DNA of 34,233 nucleotides, from positions 1 through 34,233 of the forward strand of contig JAYMTF010000535.1 in the NCBI GenBank assembly GCA_036897485.1. The letters are read 5' to 3'. A program made the translations under genes and the position numbers. This stretch comes from Pelargonium nanum (Eukaryota; Streptophyta; Magnoliopsida; Geraniales; Geraniaceae). Below are positions 1 to 11,476 of the stretch, one piece after another (position 1 is the first letter of the stretch; every line of letters starts with the position of its first letter). The notes under the pieces were generated by a model. The model did no database searches. It saw only the letters and a program-made list of their open reading frames with translations, and was not told where the DNA came from.

Positions 1-368
1 CGGCGCCCCCAGATGCTGCGGCCGCCGTGGCGGACAGCCCGAGGATGAATTCCTCCGGCAAAATAGTCTTCCAGAGCCTAGAGAGAAGCTCGAGCAGCCC
101 GAGCAGCTTCAATGGCGGACCCAGATTCAAGCACCGGGGCATGGAGCGATCCTACTCGGCCAATGTTCGGATCACTCCGGTCCTCAACGTACCGGTCTGC
201 TCGCTCCGCGGCTCGTCCAAATCCGGGTCGGTTTTCGGGTTCGGGCAGCTCTTCTCGTCGCCGCAGAAGAGAGACAGTACCAGAGCCCATCACCACCACC
301 ACCACCACCAAAACCAGCCGCAGCAACAGAACAGTAACACTACCCGGAACCGGACGGATCGAACCTGA
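1..368 (+). CDS. C-terminal part of a conserved plant protein of unknown function (partial, runs off left edge)
   Basis: The frame is open from base 3 to the TGA at 366-368, so this is the 3' end of a gene that starts left of the window; the GTG at 27 and the ATG at 45 are probably internal codons. The visible ~121 residues contain a stretch typical of a plant-specific family: a Ser-rich segment, then FNGGPRFKHRGMERSYSANV, then a TPVLNVPVC segment and a short FGFGQLF motif. The tail is low complexity, with seven consecutive His and a Gln/Asn-rich end. From memory this resembles uncharacterised plant proteins sometimes annotated as possible kinase regulators or cotton-fibre-like proteins; I cannot assign a function. 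The coding stretch is GC-rich (well above half) and drops abruptly to AT-rich 3' UTR after the stop, which supports the reading frame. No membrane segment is visible in this part. Confidence 0.75.
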   Translation, partial: APPDAAAAVADSPRMNSSGKIVFQSLERSSSSPSSFNGGPRFKHRGMERSYSANVRITPVLNVPVCSLRGSSKSGSVFGFGQLFSSPQKRDSTRAHHHHHHHQNQPQQQNSNTTRNRTDRT

Positions 369-2090
369 CGGAGAAGAGAAAAGTAACCGTTGGTTCTGTT
401 AGTGAATTTAATTTCAATTTTAACTATTTTTTCTAATTTTAGTTTTTTTTTTTTCCATTGATAACAGATTTTTAGATATGTATATATGCGGCTTTTTTTG
501 TTTTTATTATTATTATTATTTTTTTACTTGGACTGAAAGATATGGAATCTCTGTTTTTTGCTGTTGTTGAGTTCTGTGACTGTGATTGGAAGTGAGTTTT
601 GAGAAACACGCGCCATGATAGGAGAGTGGAAGTTTATTTGTTTTGTTGTGAACTGTGGAGTTTTGGAAATGATGTCAATATTTTATTTTTGGATTTAATT
701 ATTTTTGTCAGAAAATTGTCCATTGATTTGCATACATATGAATTTATAATAACAGTATTATTTTTGTTTTATTGCTTTGCCTTTGATTATTTTAGTTGGG
801 TTTGGTTTCAATCAAATGACATATTTGGATGTTTGTTTATTGATGAAGAATATTATTTAGTGAGAATCAATCTTTCACATGTTGGCTATAACCAAATTGA
901 TATTTAGTTATTTTATTTTTGTCACATACATAACTAAAGTGTTGTACAACAATTACAAAAGTGCAATCTATTCTATAGTATAAGTGCTATATGGCCTAAC
1001 TTTTTGCAAAACTTGAGACTATTCTTTCGTCAAGCGATCATAAAGGAGCACTCAATGTGACTCTCAAAACTCCAAGTAAACTTGGGTGCACCCTTTAAGC
1101 TTGATTTTCTTGTAAAACACAAAAGCTCGAGACTATTCTCTCAGCCAAACAATTACAAGAGTGCACCTTGACATCCGACAAGTGCATTCAATTAAAAGAA
1201 AACATTGAATGTTGCTCTCGAAATTTGTATTTTGGTGAGCAAGGAGGGAGCAGATCATAATGCAAAGTGTTTTATTTTAATGTTATTTTGTTTCGAAACG
1301 GTCAAATTTAAAACAATGTCGTCATATTTAGTAGACGTGACAATATTTTATTGATGTGATAAACGCATGACACTTGAATTAATTAAACTTACTAATGAAA
1401 CTATTTTGTAGCAAAATTGTATAATTGATGGACCGAATATAATAAAATTGTTGTTTCAATTTCTTCGATTTTCTTTTTTGTACAAAATTATGTATTTATG
1501 TAAAGCTGAAATTTCAAGGGAGTGGCATGTGATGGGTTGCAGATACTAAAAATGGTGCAACATGACAGCATATGAATGGGTTGTGGACTCAGATTTTGGA
1601 CCCCCACACAAAAACCCTAAACCCCATCTTCTTCCCCATGTATGTCTCCTGCAATTGCTAGCTGGATTGGTGTTCTTTTTTTGTTCTTCTCCACTATAAT
1701 TTGTGGATAAGGTCCCCCATGAACCCCCTAATAGGTGTTTTTTCCCCTCTCTTATCTCCAACTAGTTGTAGTGTTCTATTGGTTGAGTTGGTGTTTGTTT
1801 GATAAGAGAAAAAAACCGCAATTGTTTGATTCCGTAGTTGTTGGGATCGATTGTGCCAAGTGATAGTACGATCCAAATCTTGATTTGATTCGGTATAATC
1901 TTCTTGTGGTTCTTATCAAAATACGAATAGAATTATGATTGATCTAAGAGTTTCGTTGTGAGTATTTATAAATACTAGGCCATGACAAAAGAAAATGAAA
2001 TTAAACTAGTAAGATCGAACCAAAAAGATTCAATTCACTCTAATTGATGTCAAAAATGGTTGAAAATCAATTTTTTTCTTAGTCTTATTT
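369..2090. other. 3' flank and AT-rich spacer, no gene recognised
   Basis: T-rich 3' UTR of the partial gene (to about 560), then AT-rich DNA. A somewhat less AT-rich stretch at 1515-1760 carries CCC-rich and pyrimidine-rich words but no convincing reading frame. Short reading frames here lack codon structure or family resemblance. Confidence 0.5.
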
Positions 2091-2128
2091 AATCTTGATA
2101 AGTATCAAAAAAAAAAAAAATCTTGATA
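2091..2128 (+). repeat. Poly(A) micro-insertion with 10-bp direct repeats
   Basis: AATCTTGATA at 2091-2100 is repeated exactly at 2119-2128. Between them lie AGTATC and twelve A. This is the structure of an extremely 5'-truncated target-primed retroposon: short body, A tail, target duplication. Confidence 0.5.
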
Positions 2129-2839
2129 TGCATTATAATTTGTCCGATCGTCTATGAAAATAATGTCAAAGTTTCGGCCCAATCTCAACCAAATGAGTAG
2201 CATACTCATCCAAACAAAAACTAGCGAAATAGTAACTAAATTGCTAATATCGAATCGAACCCATCAAGGAATAACTAGTGATTATCAAAGTCCCTTTATT
2301 TATATTAAAAAAATATATTCCATCTCTTTCCAACACATGCAATTTCCATCAACTTTTTATTTTCTCACCATCCAAACAAGAGTTGAAGGAGAAGAGGGTG
2401 ATACAAAAGAGATGGTGAAAACCCAAAAGGCTCAGGTGAGCTACCGGTCGGAAGCAGAATCTCCCATGTGAAAATTATAATATTTGTGTGTAAAAGAGAG
2501 AGCCTAAAATGCTAACAAAAATCTAAAGTGTCGTTTTGTGAGTACATATTATATATAGATACTATGTCTCTGTCCTATCCCTCTCTCTCCTGCGCATGCC
2601 ATAGATCAAATAAAAACACTTTTGGCTTCTTGTAATAAATAATAAATTTGATAAATGGAAGCTCAAGTCGGTCGTCCTTTTATTTGGTCTGAACCATGAG
2701 GTTTTTGAGTGGGCCCGCATGCACGCAATTGACACTTTTAAGACGTTTTATCACACTCAGACTAATCCTCATTCAAGCCGAGTTGGACCGTTGCAGCCCT
2801 CCCTACTAAGTTTTAACGCTACTGCATTCCCTGAAACTC

Positions 2840-2990
2840 GAACTCGAGACATCATGTTAAGCTGGAACAACTCCTTACCAGTTGACCCACACGCTTGGTG
2901 GTTCGGTCATCTTTTTTTATTATCAGCAAATGCAACAATCAAGACTCAAACTTGAAATCTCAAGAAAAACAAGCAAGCCACTTGCTCCGA
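2840..2990 (-). repeat. Decayed tRNA-derived SINE-like remnants
   Basis: Read on the minus strand, 2942-2990 gives GTGGCTTGCTTG followed by TTGAGATTTCAAGTTTGAG, the same order of A-box-like and B-box-like words as the clearer copy at 28631-28680. A second related phrase, ending in a CGAACTCGAGAC box, lies at 2838-2905. Both are old and have no clear ends. Confidence 0.35.
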
Positions 2991-3392
2991 TAACGGGTGT
3001 TCTAACTTTTTAAAATATTAGAAAAAACTTTTTTTTAAGACAATATTTCAATTAAAACATAACACATATTAGTTTTTGGACAATAACACATGTTTGTTTT
3101 ACATAATTACCCTTGAAGCTGTTGTTGAGACTTGACACCCATTTTATGATTTGACATCTGAGCCCCTGGTTGTGATTACAGAGAATCTTTTGGATCTATA
3201 TATTCTAATATCATCTCTCAATAACCCAAATTATTGCAAAACTGTTGGTCTTTTGATTTTCTATAATAATAATAATGTAAAAGTTTTAATGATTTGGGGG
3301 TCTGGTCTAGTTTTGGGGTTGGTTTGACCAGTCTTCTTGGGACCAATCTATTTTGTCCCTCCAATTAGTGACCAATTCCACTGAAGACTAAT

Positions 3393-3605
3393 TAGAGATG
3401 AAAATTCAAAATTAAGAACGAAAATTTTAAAATGTATAATTTAAAGCTTACATAAGAGAAATTTGGGATACAAAATCCAAGTCTTGCGGATTTGCTTGAC
3501 TCGACTAGTCCCAAAAATTAATCCAAGTCTAACTTTGTTTCTCAAATTCAAAAAAATGTGAACCAAATTTTGGTGTGCAAATATAAGTTCAAATTGTCAG
3601 CTCTA
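3393..3605. mobile_element. hAT-type MITE, old copy
   Basis: The left end TAGAGATGAAAATT (3393) and the right end AAATTGTCAGCTCTA (3591-3605) are imperfect inverted repeats matching the terminal consensus TAGAGCTGGCAATTT seen in better copies at 11237 and 30997. The 8-bp flanks agree at only about half of positions, so the target duplication is not convincing. No coding capacity. Confidence 0.45.
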
Positions 3606-4893
3606 TGCGTATTAGAGTGACATAAAACCAATTTTCAACACGACACCAGCTTCTTACAAGAAATGGGGTGAAGGATATAGTATTGTCATTTTCTCATGTC
3701 CTTTGCCCAAAGACTTCATATAGATTTTGCTAGCAAGTAGCAACCTTTGCTAGTTACTAGTTTAATTGTTGTTCCCATTGACAAGACCTTGAATTTTTAA
3801 AGAACAAACCTCAAAGACCCACAAAAAGAGGTGTTCCCTTTTATAAGTTGTGTTCTTGTTGGCATTGTTAATAATGCCACAAATTACACAATACTATTAA
3901 ACTACAAAAAAAAAAACTCATTAAACTGTATGAAAAACACACATGTTCGTAGCTTAGTTCTCAAACAAACAAAAAAGAAAAAATCTCGTAAGAACAATCT
4001 AACGTTGACAAATGCGGCAGTTGTGAGCGACTTTCATTCACTCGCTAAATTACCATTTTTCTAGTAGTGTATTTTCATTTTTTTTATAATTTACTATAAA
4101 GTTGACATGACTAAACATATTCCAAGTTAGTAGTCAAAGAAACACTAGAGTGTGCTACACTTTAATGGCACTCTACACAACTTTTGTGCAGATTAAATAA
4201 GCATATGCAGGTGGTGGATAAGTTTTTGGCAAATAAATGCTGCAATGCAAAAAGCTTTTGCAGCAGAGATTGGTATTTAAAAGCTTATATGGTAACGGAT
4301 CTATTTATGTTATCCAAATTTGAGTGACTAAATAATGGAGAGGAGCCTCTGCAAAAAAAATAAAAAAGCTGGATTTTTTGGGGCATCAATGAATGTAACA
4401 ACGTGCTCATAGACAGTACAAGCTTTCTTGCAGTAACCAATGGTTTATGAACTGGATTGTCCGGTTCATCGGGTCTGGTTGGTGAATCGGTTTGATCTTT
4501 TTGATGACTCGGTTTTATTGTGATAAAATTTGACTATACGGAGAAAATGTATCATTAATCGGTCAAAGTCGGATATAATGATGCGCAAAATTTCACCAAG
4601 TGTTTCGGATTGTAAGAAACCGACACATGTCCAAGTATGAGACTCGAGTCAGGTTGACGTTGGTAAACTAGCATGTGCCATATGTACTTAGAAACGATCT
4701 AACTCGGTTTGATTGTGATTAAAACCGACGTCGAATTCAACGATGCACAAAGCTTTATAGGTATCAATGACCAGTATAACTCATCTTTGATCATGCAAGT
4801 GAATCACAAGTAGAATTTACTGTTTTTAATTTTCATATTTGGTTAAAAGTTGCTCAATGCGCTTAAAATAGGCACATGGTCAATGCACATCGC
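3606..4893. other. AT-rich spacer with decayed repeat words
   Basis: No gene recognised. 4440-4760 has repeated CGGTTT/ACTCGGTT phrases typical of decayed non-autonomous DNA transposons. A short hairpin, GCTGCAA...TTGCAGC, lies at about 4238-4264. Confidence 0.35.
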
Positions 4894-4908
4894 TAGAGCT
4901 GACAATCA
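4894..4908. mobile_element. Single terminal repeat of the hAT-type MITE family
   Basis: TAGAGCTGACAATC matches the family terminus at 12-13 of 14 positions. No matching opposite end was found in the next few hundred bases, so this is a remnant. Confidence 0.35.
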
Positions 4909-5039
4909 TGAATTGGTTGAACAACCTAATGATCAAAACTAGTCTTGGAAAAAGTTTGAGACAAATCAGATTACGAGTTTTACAAATAAAAGTGCAAATT
5001 GGTGCGACTTTGTCCAAACTAACCAACAATTTACACAAT

Positions 5040-6810
5040 AACATTATGAATTATTAGAAGTACGTCCAACGGTTACACTACGAATAAAATGACATTTATT
5101 ATATGCATTTCAACTAAAATAATGTCTAAGAATTTCTTGAGAGCTCTGAATTATATGCATGTATCCATCATTTCCACCATACCCTACAAAACCCTTTTTA
5201 GATAGTGATGAAAAGAAATTTAAAGTTAAGCTAAGAAAAGGAGGTCCAAAATGTGATGGTGTATAGTGGCATTCTTGTAAATTAGTCCTGTCATTATCTT
5301 CCCTCCACCATTATTATTCCCCCACATACACACAAATATGTAGATGTGTGTTTAATTATGTATGCATATTTTAGGGCATAGTGTCTTTGAGAGGGACATG
5401 TGGACTACACATTTTAGGTTATATACTGGTTTGTAATTTCGACAAATATGATGGAATCAGTCTGAATTTAGTCTAATTGTGTTAGAGTTATTTTCGTGCG
5501 ATCACTTGCAAATAATTATCGATAATTTTGTTGATTATAACTGAAACTTAGATATTGATTAGTGTGAAAACAAAAAATTACAAATTATTGTAAACAATAA
5601 TTATCAGCAAAATTGTATACAATATTTATAGGTGCATGAACAAAAAATTTATTATAAAGTTCGTAAAAAACAATATTTCAAATATTTTTATATGTCACTC
5701 TTCCTAAAAGTCCCAATCTCCTTTTTATGGCAACCCTACAACTACAGGGTACGTGTCTTACAATGATTTATTATTGGAGTTAGGCACTAACTAATTGTAA
5801 ACATCATAATGCCAATTATTGAACTTGCAAATCCACAAACATTGCTATCTTGAAGTTAAAAGCCAATAATTCATTGAATTTTCATCATTTGGGTTTAATC
5901 AAAGTTGCTATCATTATTTCATTTATTTGTGTGTGTTTGGAATATTTCAAATTTTGGGATAATGTTTTGGTTGGACATCATTTTGACTTATTTCATGATG
6001 ATAATTACTTACAAAAACTAAAAAGAAATAATTATATTCCACTTTTTATTTTTAAATAATAGTATGAACAATGATATTGGTTTCAAATACAATTGTTTAA
6101 AATAGGTGTCAACTAATTAATGAGATATTTTGGTCTTTAATATTTGTGAATATTTTGATTATTTTATTTAACTTTTACTGAAGTTAAATACTAGAGTATA
6201 GATCTTGATGATACACAAATGTTTTGGAGCTTATGATCCAAAGAACTATAAGATTTCTTCATAAGTCGTTTTTTCGACAATTGTTTCGATCAGAAGTTCA
6301 AAACTGCATTAATTGCATGGCAAAAATAAGTTAACTTTTTGAATCTCGCCCGACATATCTTCATAATTTTTAACATATCAACCAATATGTTAGAAAAATA
6401 AAAATCAAAGTAGGTGAAATATCAAAATCCAAAAACCATGAGATTTTTATTTTCTTTCCCAACAAGCTCAAATAATTGTCTGCATAGATCAGTTTTTGCC
6501 ACCCATTGCTTACCCAAAAATTGTTATTGATCTCACAAGAACCACACATATGTAAATGCACAAAAAAACATGATCAAAACCTTGCAGACATGAGACAACA
6601 CATTGGAAGGATTGATTTGAAGAAGATAACAACAAAATTGACCAGAAAACCCTAAATTTCTTGGGATCAAAGACAATTTGTGATTTGTATGCGTGTTTTT
6701 TTTACTTACGATCGACAATTATCAGTGTTCTTATAAACATTTGATGGTGTAAAAATTAATGTGTAAGTAGGCAAATATTAAACTCATAAACAATTATCGA
6801 TATCCTTGTA
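5040..6810. other. AT-rich spacer, nothing recognised
   Basis: No reading frame with family resemblance, no RNA gene and no clear element ends. 5215-5400 is less AT-rich but carries no identifiable feature. 6700-6826 has several variants of the phrase CAATTATCGAT / CATTTATCGATGTG, forming the old repeat into which the retroposon at 6827 inserted. Confidence 0.4.
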
Positions 6811-7065
6811 GACATTTATCGATGTGGTTGTGTCGCAATGTGTTCGTGTTCGAGGACAAGCCGACTGTTGTGGAGGCAACTGTTTTAAGAATTAAGGGGC
6901 TTCTTTTTTCTCTCCTTCCAGTAATTTTGCTGGTTCTTTTGATTCCTGGTGTAATGATCCTTTGGTGTTTTTAGCTTAATTCGCTTTTGTATTTTTATTC
7001 TCCCATTTCGAGATTTCAATAAAAAGTACCGCTTGCCCATAAAAAAAAAGACATTTATCGATGTG
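6811..7065 (+). mobile_element. 5'-truncated LINE-like retroposon with 16-bp target duplication and A tail
   Basis: GACATTTATCGATGTG at 6811-6826 is repeated exactly at 7050-7065. The 223-bp insert between them ends in TTCAATAAAAAGTACCGCTTGCCCAT plus nine A, written here in two parts: a polyadenylation-like AATAAA word at 7018-7023 and the A tail at 7041-7049. The body is pyrimidine-rich near the 3' end, like many plant LINE 3' UTRs. The frame GAGGACAAGCCG... at about 6852 is open for some 40 codons, but I do not recognise a domain. It could instead be a processed piece of a host mRNA moved by LINE enzymes. Confidence 0.75.
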
Positions 7066-7500
7066 AAATTGGAAAGTAATGTGTATATAAACAATATATA
7101 CTAGATCGAATTTGGTACAATTGTTGAAACACTTACATACATTTATCGGTGTGTATGATTCGTGTAACTTAACACGTACTAAAAAGTACATTTTATGAGC
7201 TAGTATAGTTGAAAAGAATTTTACTAGTAAAATTCATGTTGGATTATCGTAAACTACTATTATGCAGGTATAATCTTTATATTATATGCATTATAAGTTG
7301 CGCCTCAATTGTTTACAAATCTTAGTCGAAAAATACTTCAAATGGATTATTCCAAAACAAAAATGACTAAAACTTCACTCAATGAGCTTAGAATTCGAAA
7401 ATACATTATAGAAAAAAGAAATCTTGTGTTCTTATTTATGACGTTACTCATGATAGTTTTTGTGGTCTATGTTTTTTTTGTATTATATATATACTCACTC

Positions 7501-7625
7501 AAGCCAATGAGGCGATGACACCTCATTTAATTTCACTCATACCCACCCAAGTGAATTGGTGGGAGCAGAGCGACCCGCCCGGATCCAGTATTTTTAATGA
7601 GGTGTCATCACTTCATTGATGGCTT
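7501..7625. mobile_element. Short fold-back element (about 125 bp)
   Basis: The left arm AAGCCAATGAGGCGATGACACCTCATT (7501-7527) pairs with the right arm at 7596-7625, which read in reverse complement is AAGCCATCAATGAAGTGATGACACCTCATT, with one 3-base gap and two mismatches. The core holds a second inner hairpin, TCACTC...AAGTGA. Its GC-rich CGACCCGCCCGGATCC segment differs from the AT-rich surroundings. No target duplication was identified. Confidence 0.55.
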
Positions 7626-8382
7626 AGCTTAAGCCAAAAATATTTTGGCTTAGAATCCTCAATCTCATATATATATATGAGACCTACCTTACAAGTGTAG
7701 TCATGTATGATTACATTTTTGTGTTGAAATTCATGTAAATATAGGGTCCATTTTATAAGTGAAAGACATAAATGTGCAAAACTAACAGTTAGAGATGAGA
7801 AAAGACTTGATTGTTTTGTTATATTTGTTCATATTCCATTTTCACATGATAGTCATTGACCTTATCTTATAAAGATATATATTCAACAAATTGACAACAA
7901 AAAACCACATAAATACAATTCCAAAAAAAAAAAATTATATTTTTTCCCCAATCATAAAAGATAAGTTTTATATATTTTCAAAAAAAGTTTTTTACAATTA
8001 TATTCCAACTAAAATTTGAAGTAGAGATTATAAACAGTGCTCATGTCGTTAAATTTTCATAATCACATAAAACAGAAAATATCTTATTACACTATTTTTC
8101 GACAATCATTTGAACGAGAACAACGCTATATTCACTCCGTCCACCTAGTGGTATATACAAAAATGTCATTTTCACTAGCAAATCAAAAAAGCTTTTCTTG
8201 AAACTTCCATGTACTTGCACAAAATATTTTGTTTTAAATTATTGACCTGCAGATCTCAAATGAATTGAATTGAATTGATGAATTCAATGAACTGAAAAAT
8301 GGGTAGGAAATAAAATCCAAAAAAATCCCAAGAAACAAAAAAGCCATTAATTGAATAAGGTGGATGGGAAGGGGTAGAAGAG
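7626..8382. other. AT-rich spacer with small palindromes
   Basis: GGCTTAGCTTAAGCC (7621-7635) and CTCATATATATATATGAG (about 7664-7681) are near-perfect palindromes. Otherwise AT-rich and without a recognised gene. Confidence 0.35.
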
Positions 8383-8664
8383 TATAAAATAGTACAATTG
8401 GGCATAGAGAGAACAGAAGAGCACAGTGATGGGTTGTCAAAAGTTGTATTCATGGCTGGCCCTAGCTCCCTGCATTTAGTTATGTGTTTGGAATTTTATG
8501 GCTTCCTCCACCAAACTTTCTATTGGCTGGGGAAACCTGCAGTGTTCTTGCTTTCAATCTTTGACCACTTTTTCATTTTGGTTTTTGTGGGTGTGCTACT
8601 GTGGTGTAGAGAAGATGTGACAGTTCGAGTTTCGAATTTAGTTTTTCTTTTGAGTTCAGGTTGA
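8383..8664 (+). other. Candidate small transcript or small ORF with TATA box
   Basis: TATAAAAT at 8383-8390 is followed about 60 bases later by an ATG (8452) opening a 70-codon frame that ends at 8664. The peptide has a hydrophobic middle (FLLSIFDHFFILVFVGVLLW). A shorter upstream frame starts at 8429 and ends at 8479. The segment 8398-8600 is less AT-rich than its neighbours. I do not recognise the peptide and saw no microRNA hairpin, so coding status is open. Confidence 0.2.
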
Positions 8665-9425
8665 GAAACTTAAGTTGAACCAAACCATCAGTAAGGAGCC
8701 GCTATTTATTGGTTAGTTTTAGATCTTGTTTGATGGTTCTACTTGAAAACCGTAAAATGTTGACCATTAGAATAAGTTTTTATTTTTATTTTTTGAAAGT
8801 AGTATGTTCGGATAAAAACGACTTGAAAGATGTATTAGACGTGAAATATGCTATTTAAACACAACATAGACACCCCATTTGAGTTCTAATTTGGTTCCTT
8901 AGTAGCCTCATTGCTCCCCGCAGAAATGAGCTCATTCCAACAGTTATGTGTAAGCAAAGAGTTTAAATGATCGACAATATCATGTTTTACCGAACAAATT
9001 TTTGATACAATTTTTGAAGTTTTACTGATGTGACACCTTTTTTGAAAGACAATAGCGTTTCTAAACAATCACTTAATACTAAGAAAGTGTAGTTGCATTG
9101 TGATCTTGGTTAGAGGCTCAGAGCCGACAATTTGATTCTAGTTTATGCAATCTTAATCGACAAAAATGTTTGCACTTTCAAGTTTCAACCCATAAAGATC
9201 AACTGTTTTCGTACAGTTTCACTTCAAAGATTGTACTTAACATTTTCACAATTATTTTAATATTATCCGAGTTTCAAAATTTTGAATTGATTTGTTTTCT
9301 GTTTGAAAGCTATAGTACCAACCTCATGTTCTTTTTATTTCAAGTTTTGTCATTTTTTACTCTGATTTATCACGTGACAATCTATGCCAAATAAGGCAAT
9401 TATTTTGTCCTTTTACTCTCGTAGT

Positions 9426-9474
9426 AACTTATTTTAAATTTAGTTCATCAAAAAAAAACTTATTTTAAATTTAG
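9426..9474 (+). repeat. Poly(A) micro-insertion with 18-bp direct repeats
   Basis: AACTTATTTTAAATTTAG at 9426-9443 is repeated without mismatch at 9457-9474. The insert is only TTCATC plus seven A. This matches an extreme 5' truncation of a poly(A) retroposon. Confidence 0.6.
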
Positions 9475-9627
9475 CCTCTAGAAAATAAAATAAAATATAT
9501 ATATATCTATTATTTATTGGGTTGTTTATTTTGGGAAGTTCTCTAGCATTTGAGTGAAAGGGAACAAATAGAAATGAAGAGGGGACCAATTTGTTTGTAT
9601 AGGAGCAGTGAAATACGGAAATAGAAG

Positions 9628-10250
9628 TGGCAATTCGAGTTTCGGGCGAAAATAGTTAACTCAAACCTGAACGACAAGAGGTAGGGATTGTGAGTTTTGC
9701 ATAGAAAACACGAGATTGTATGAATTTGTCCGACCCAACCCGTGATTTCTCAATAGCAAACCCAACCCGGGATTATAACATTCACTTTTGACTAATTACA
9801 GAGGTGACAATTTGAGTTACCATAAATGAGTGCAAATTTGTTTTGATTTTGAGTCACGAGTGAGTTGTGCATGTAGAATGTGCGTGTTTGTCCAACCCGA
9901 GGCTAGATTCATTTTACGTGACCTATCATTATGACTCACAAAGAAGTGCCAAATCTTATTGACAGTTGGGCCTAATTTGGTTGGGAAAAATCAAATGAAG
10001 ATAGGCCCAATCATAAAATCTGAATTGGGTAGAGGTAACAATTTAGGGGTTAGATCGGGTTCAGGTTGATGAAGCCTAACCCGAATCGACCCAAATAATG
10101 CTTCAATTTTGTTCAGATTTCACTTTAAAACATAAAATGCGCGAGTTTGTCCTATCCGAATTTTAACAAGATATATCTAGCTTGATTCGACCCGAAAGTT
10201 GGTTGGATCGAATTTCGGGTGTCTAATGGCTCGGGTCCAAGACATGGCTA
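9628..10250. repeat. Decayed blocks related to the hAT-type MITE family
   Basis: Three phrases, GTGGCAATTCGAGTTTCGGG (about 9628), GAGGTGACAATTTGAGTT (about 9801) and TAGAGGTAACAATTTAGG (about 10028), resemble the MITE left end. Each is followed by AACCCGA / GGGTC-rich sequence, as in the intact copies at 11237 and 23176. No right ends are recognisable, so these are old or overlapping copies. Confidence 0.4.
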
Positions 10251-10942
10251 TTCGAACACAAACCCACAACAAATACTCATCTAGCTACATATAAAAACAT
10301 CATGTATTTTCAATCTTAATTCTCATTACTGAACAAAAATTCATAACAAAACACTACTTAAAGTTCATGGAACCAGCACAAGCATCCTTTGTATACTCAT
10401 ATAGCTAAGAAAATAATTTCATCCATATCATTCGCTTCCTGACAAAAAGTACAGTTTGTCTAAATAATTTAAACTAGCAATTGTCTCCGATAGGAAGAGG
10501 AGGCGAGTAAATGGCCGGAAGAGTGAAAGAGATAGGTCAGTCTCCTCCTTGATGACCTGCTTTCGCTATCTTAAAGAAGTTGGAGGATTGGGTGAGGAAG
10601 GTTCGAGTCTAATGTAGACTAAGTGAATTAGGCTAACCGTTAAAACAAAGGTAAAATGGAGAAGCAACATACGGTTTTTTTCTTTCACTTTCCACTTCTC
10701 TTGCCAAACACGGAGTTTCAAACGAGAGATAGAGTCACTAATGTCTCCTTCCCGGTTTTCTCCATCAACCTATCCAAACAAGTTGAAAAGATAATATTTT
10801 TGGCATGAGTGATGAGATAAATACTATATATATTATTCATGATCCATCAGAAACAAATTGCACACATATACGGCCCAAGTATACGAATGTGTGTAGTTGC
10901 ATATCTATACAAATGCATTAAGAAGAGAAAATTGCATGTACC
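10251..10942. other. Spacer, no gene recognised
   Basis: AT-rich. 10495-10790 is less AT-rich; read on the minus strand it has a long open frame but no recognisable domain. 10585-10640 carries a GGTTCGAGTCTAATGTAGACT phrase that may be a decayed tRNA-like B box. Confidence 0.3.
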
Positions 10943-10992
10943 TTTTTTGGCAGCCAACATCAATGTTTCGAACTTTCAGCGACCGTCTTCTC
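10943..10992 (-). other. Possible third exon of the Snapin-like gene
   Basis: On the minus strand, ACCTGCAG precedes and AAAG|GTACATG follows a 50-base segment. Spliced after the ATG codon ending at 11546 it stays open and adds the basic tail RRRSLKVRNIDVGCQK. The splice signals are good but no family match to this tail is known to me and no terminating exon was found. Confidence 0.25.
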
Positions 10993-11236
10993 TGCAGGTA
11001 TTAGCTTAATTGATCAATTTCAAGAGTACTGAAAGCGAACTTGAATTAAAGATCTTTGTAGTTACAAGTCACATAACTAACTTAAAATGATACAATATCC
11101 ATGTTTTGTTTTGTTACACATAAAATTCAATTAACCAAAAAGATTATTTGACGTGATATTAAAACTAGTGTAGAAAAGGATTGTTTATATAGTTGAAAGC
11201 ATCATAAATTTTGGCATGCTAAGTAATAAATGGTAG

Positions 11237-11431
11237 TAGAGCTGGCAATTTGGGTTGCAAAGGCCTAACCCGACCCCGACCCACAAGAGAGGCGGTATTT
11301 GGGGCTTTTAGTGCAAATTGCGTAGGATCGTCATACTCAGGAATTGATCGGGCCTATTTTGTGCAAACCGTCCCGCAAAAATGTGGGTCAGGTTATGTGC
11401 CTGCAGGTTTGGGTCCAAATTGCAAGCTCTA
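11237..11431. mobile_element. hAT-type MITE, 195 bp, with near-intact ends
   Basis: The left end TAGAGCTGGCAATTT and the right end AAATTGCAAGCTCTA (11417-11431) form a 15-bp inverted repeat with one mismatch. The flanking octamers AATGGTAG (11229-11236) and TACGGTAG (11432-11439) agree at 6 of 8 positions, the 8-bp target duplication expected of hAT elements. The body is rich in ACCCGACCC-type words. A 74-codon open frame inside is a by-product of this GC-richer body, not a gene. If the Snapin-like gene has a third exon at 10943, this copy lies in its intron 2. Confidence 0.75.
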
Positions 11432-11476
11432 TACGGTAGCATGGTATGATAAAGAGCTGGACAATAATCAATAATG

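Noticed and set aside
3896-3926. A-tract between two ATTAAACT words
   Set aside because: The direct repeat is only 8 bp and the bases after the A run do not fit a clean tail-plus-duplication structure.
8398-8600. Possible microRNA precursor (CCCTAGCTCCCTGCAT phrase)
   Set aside because: No complementary arm was found nearby and it matches no mature plant microRNA I remember.
10640-10790. Minus-strand open stretch that looks like further Snapin-like exons
   Set aside because: A long frame exists but splice signals are weak, no family resemblance was seen and it could not be joined with confidence.
11250-11474. 74-codon plus-strand frame
   Set aside because: Almost wholly inside the 195-bp MITE at 11237-11431; its composition is that of the repeat.
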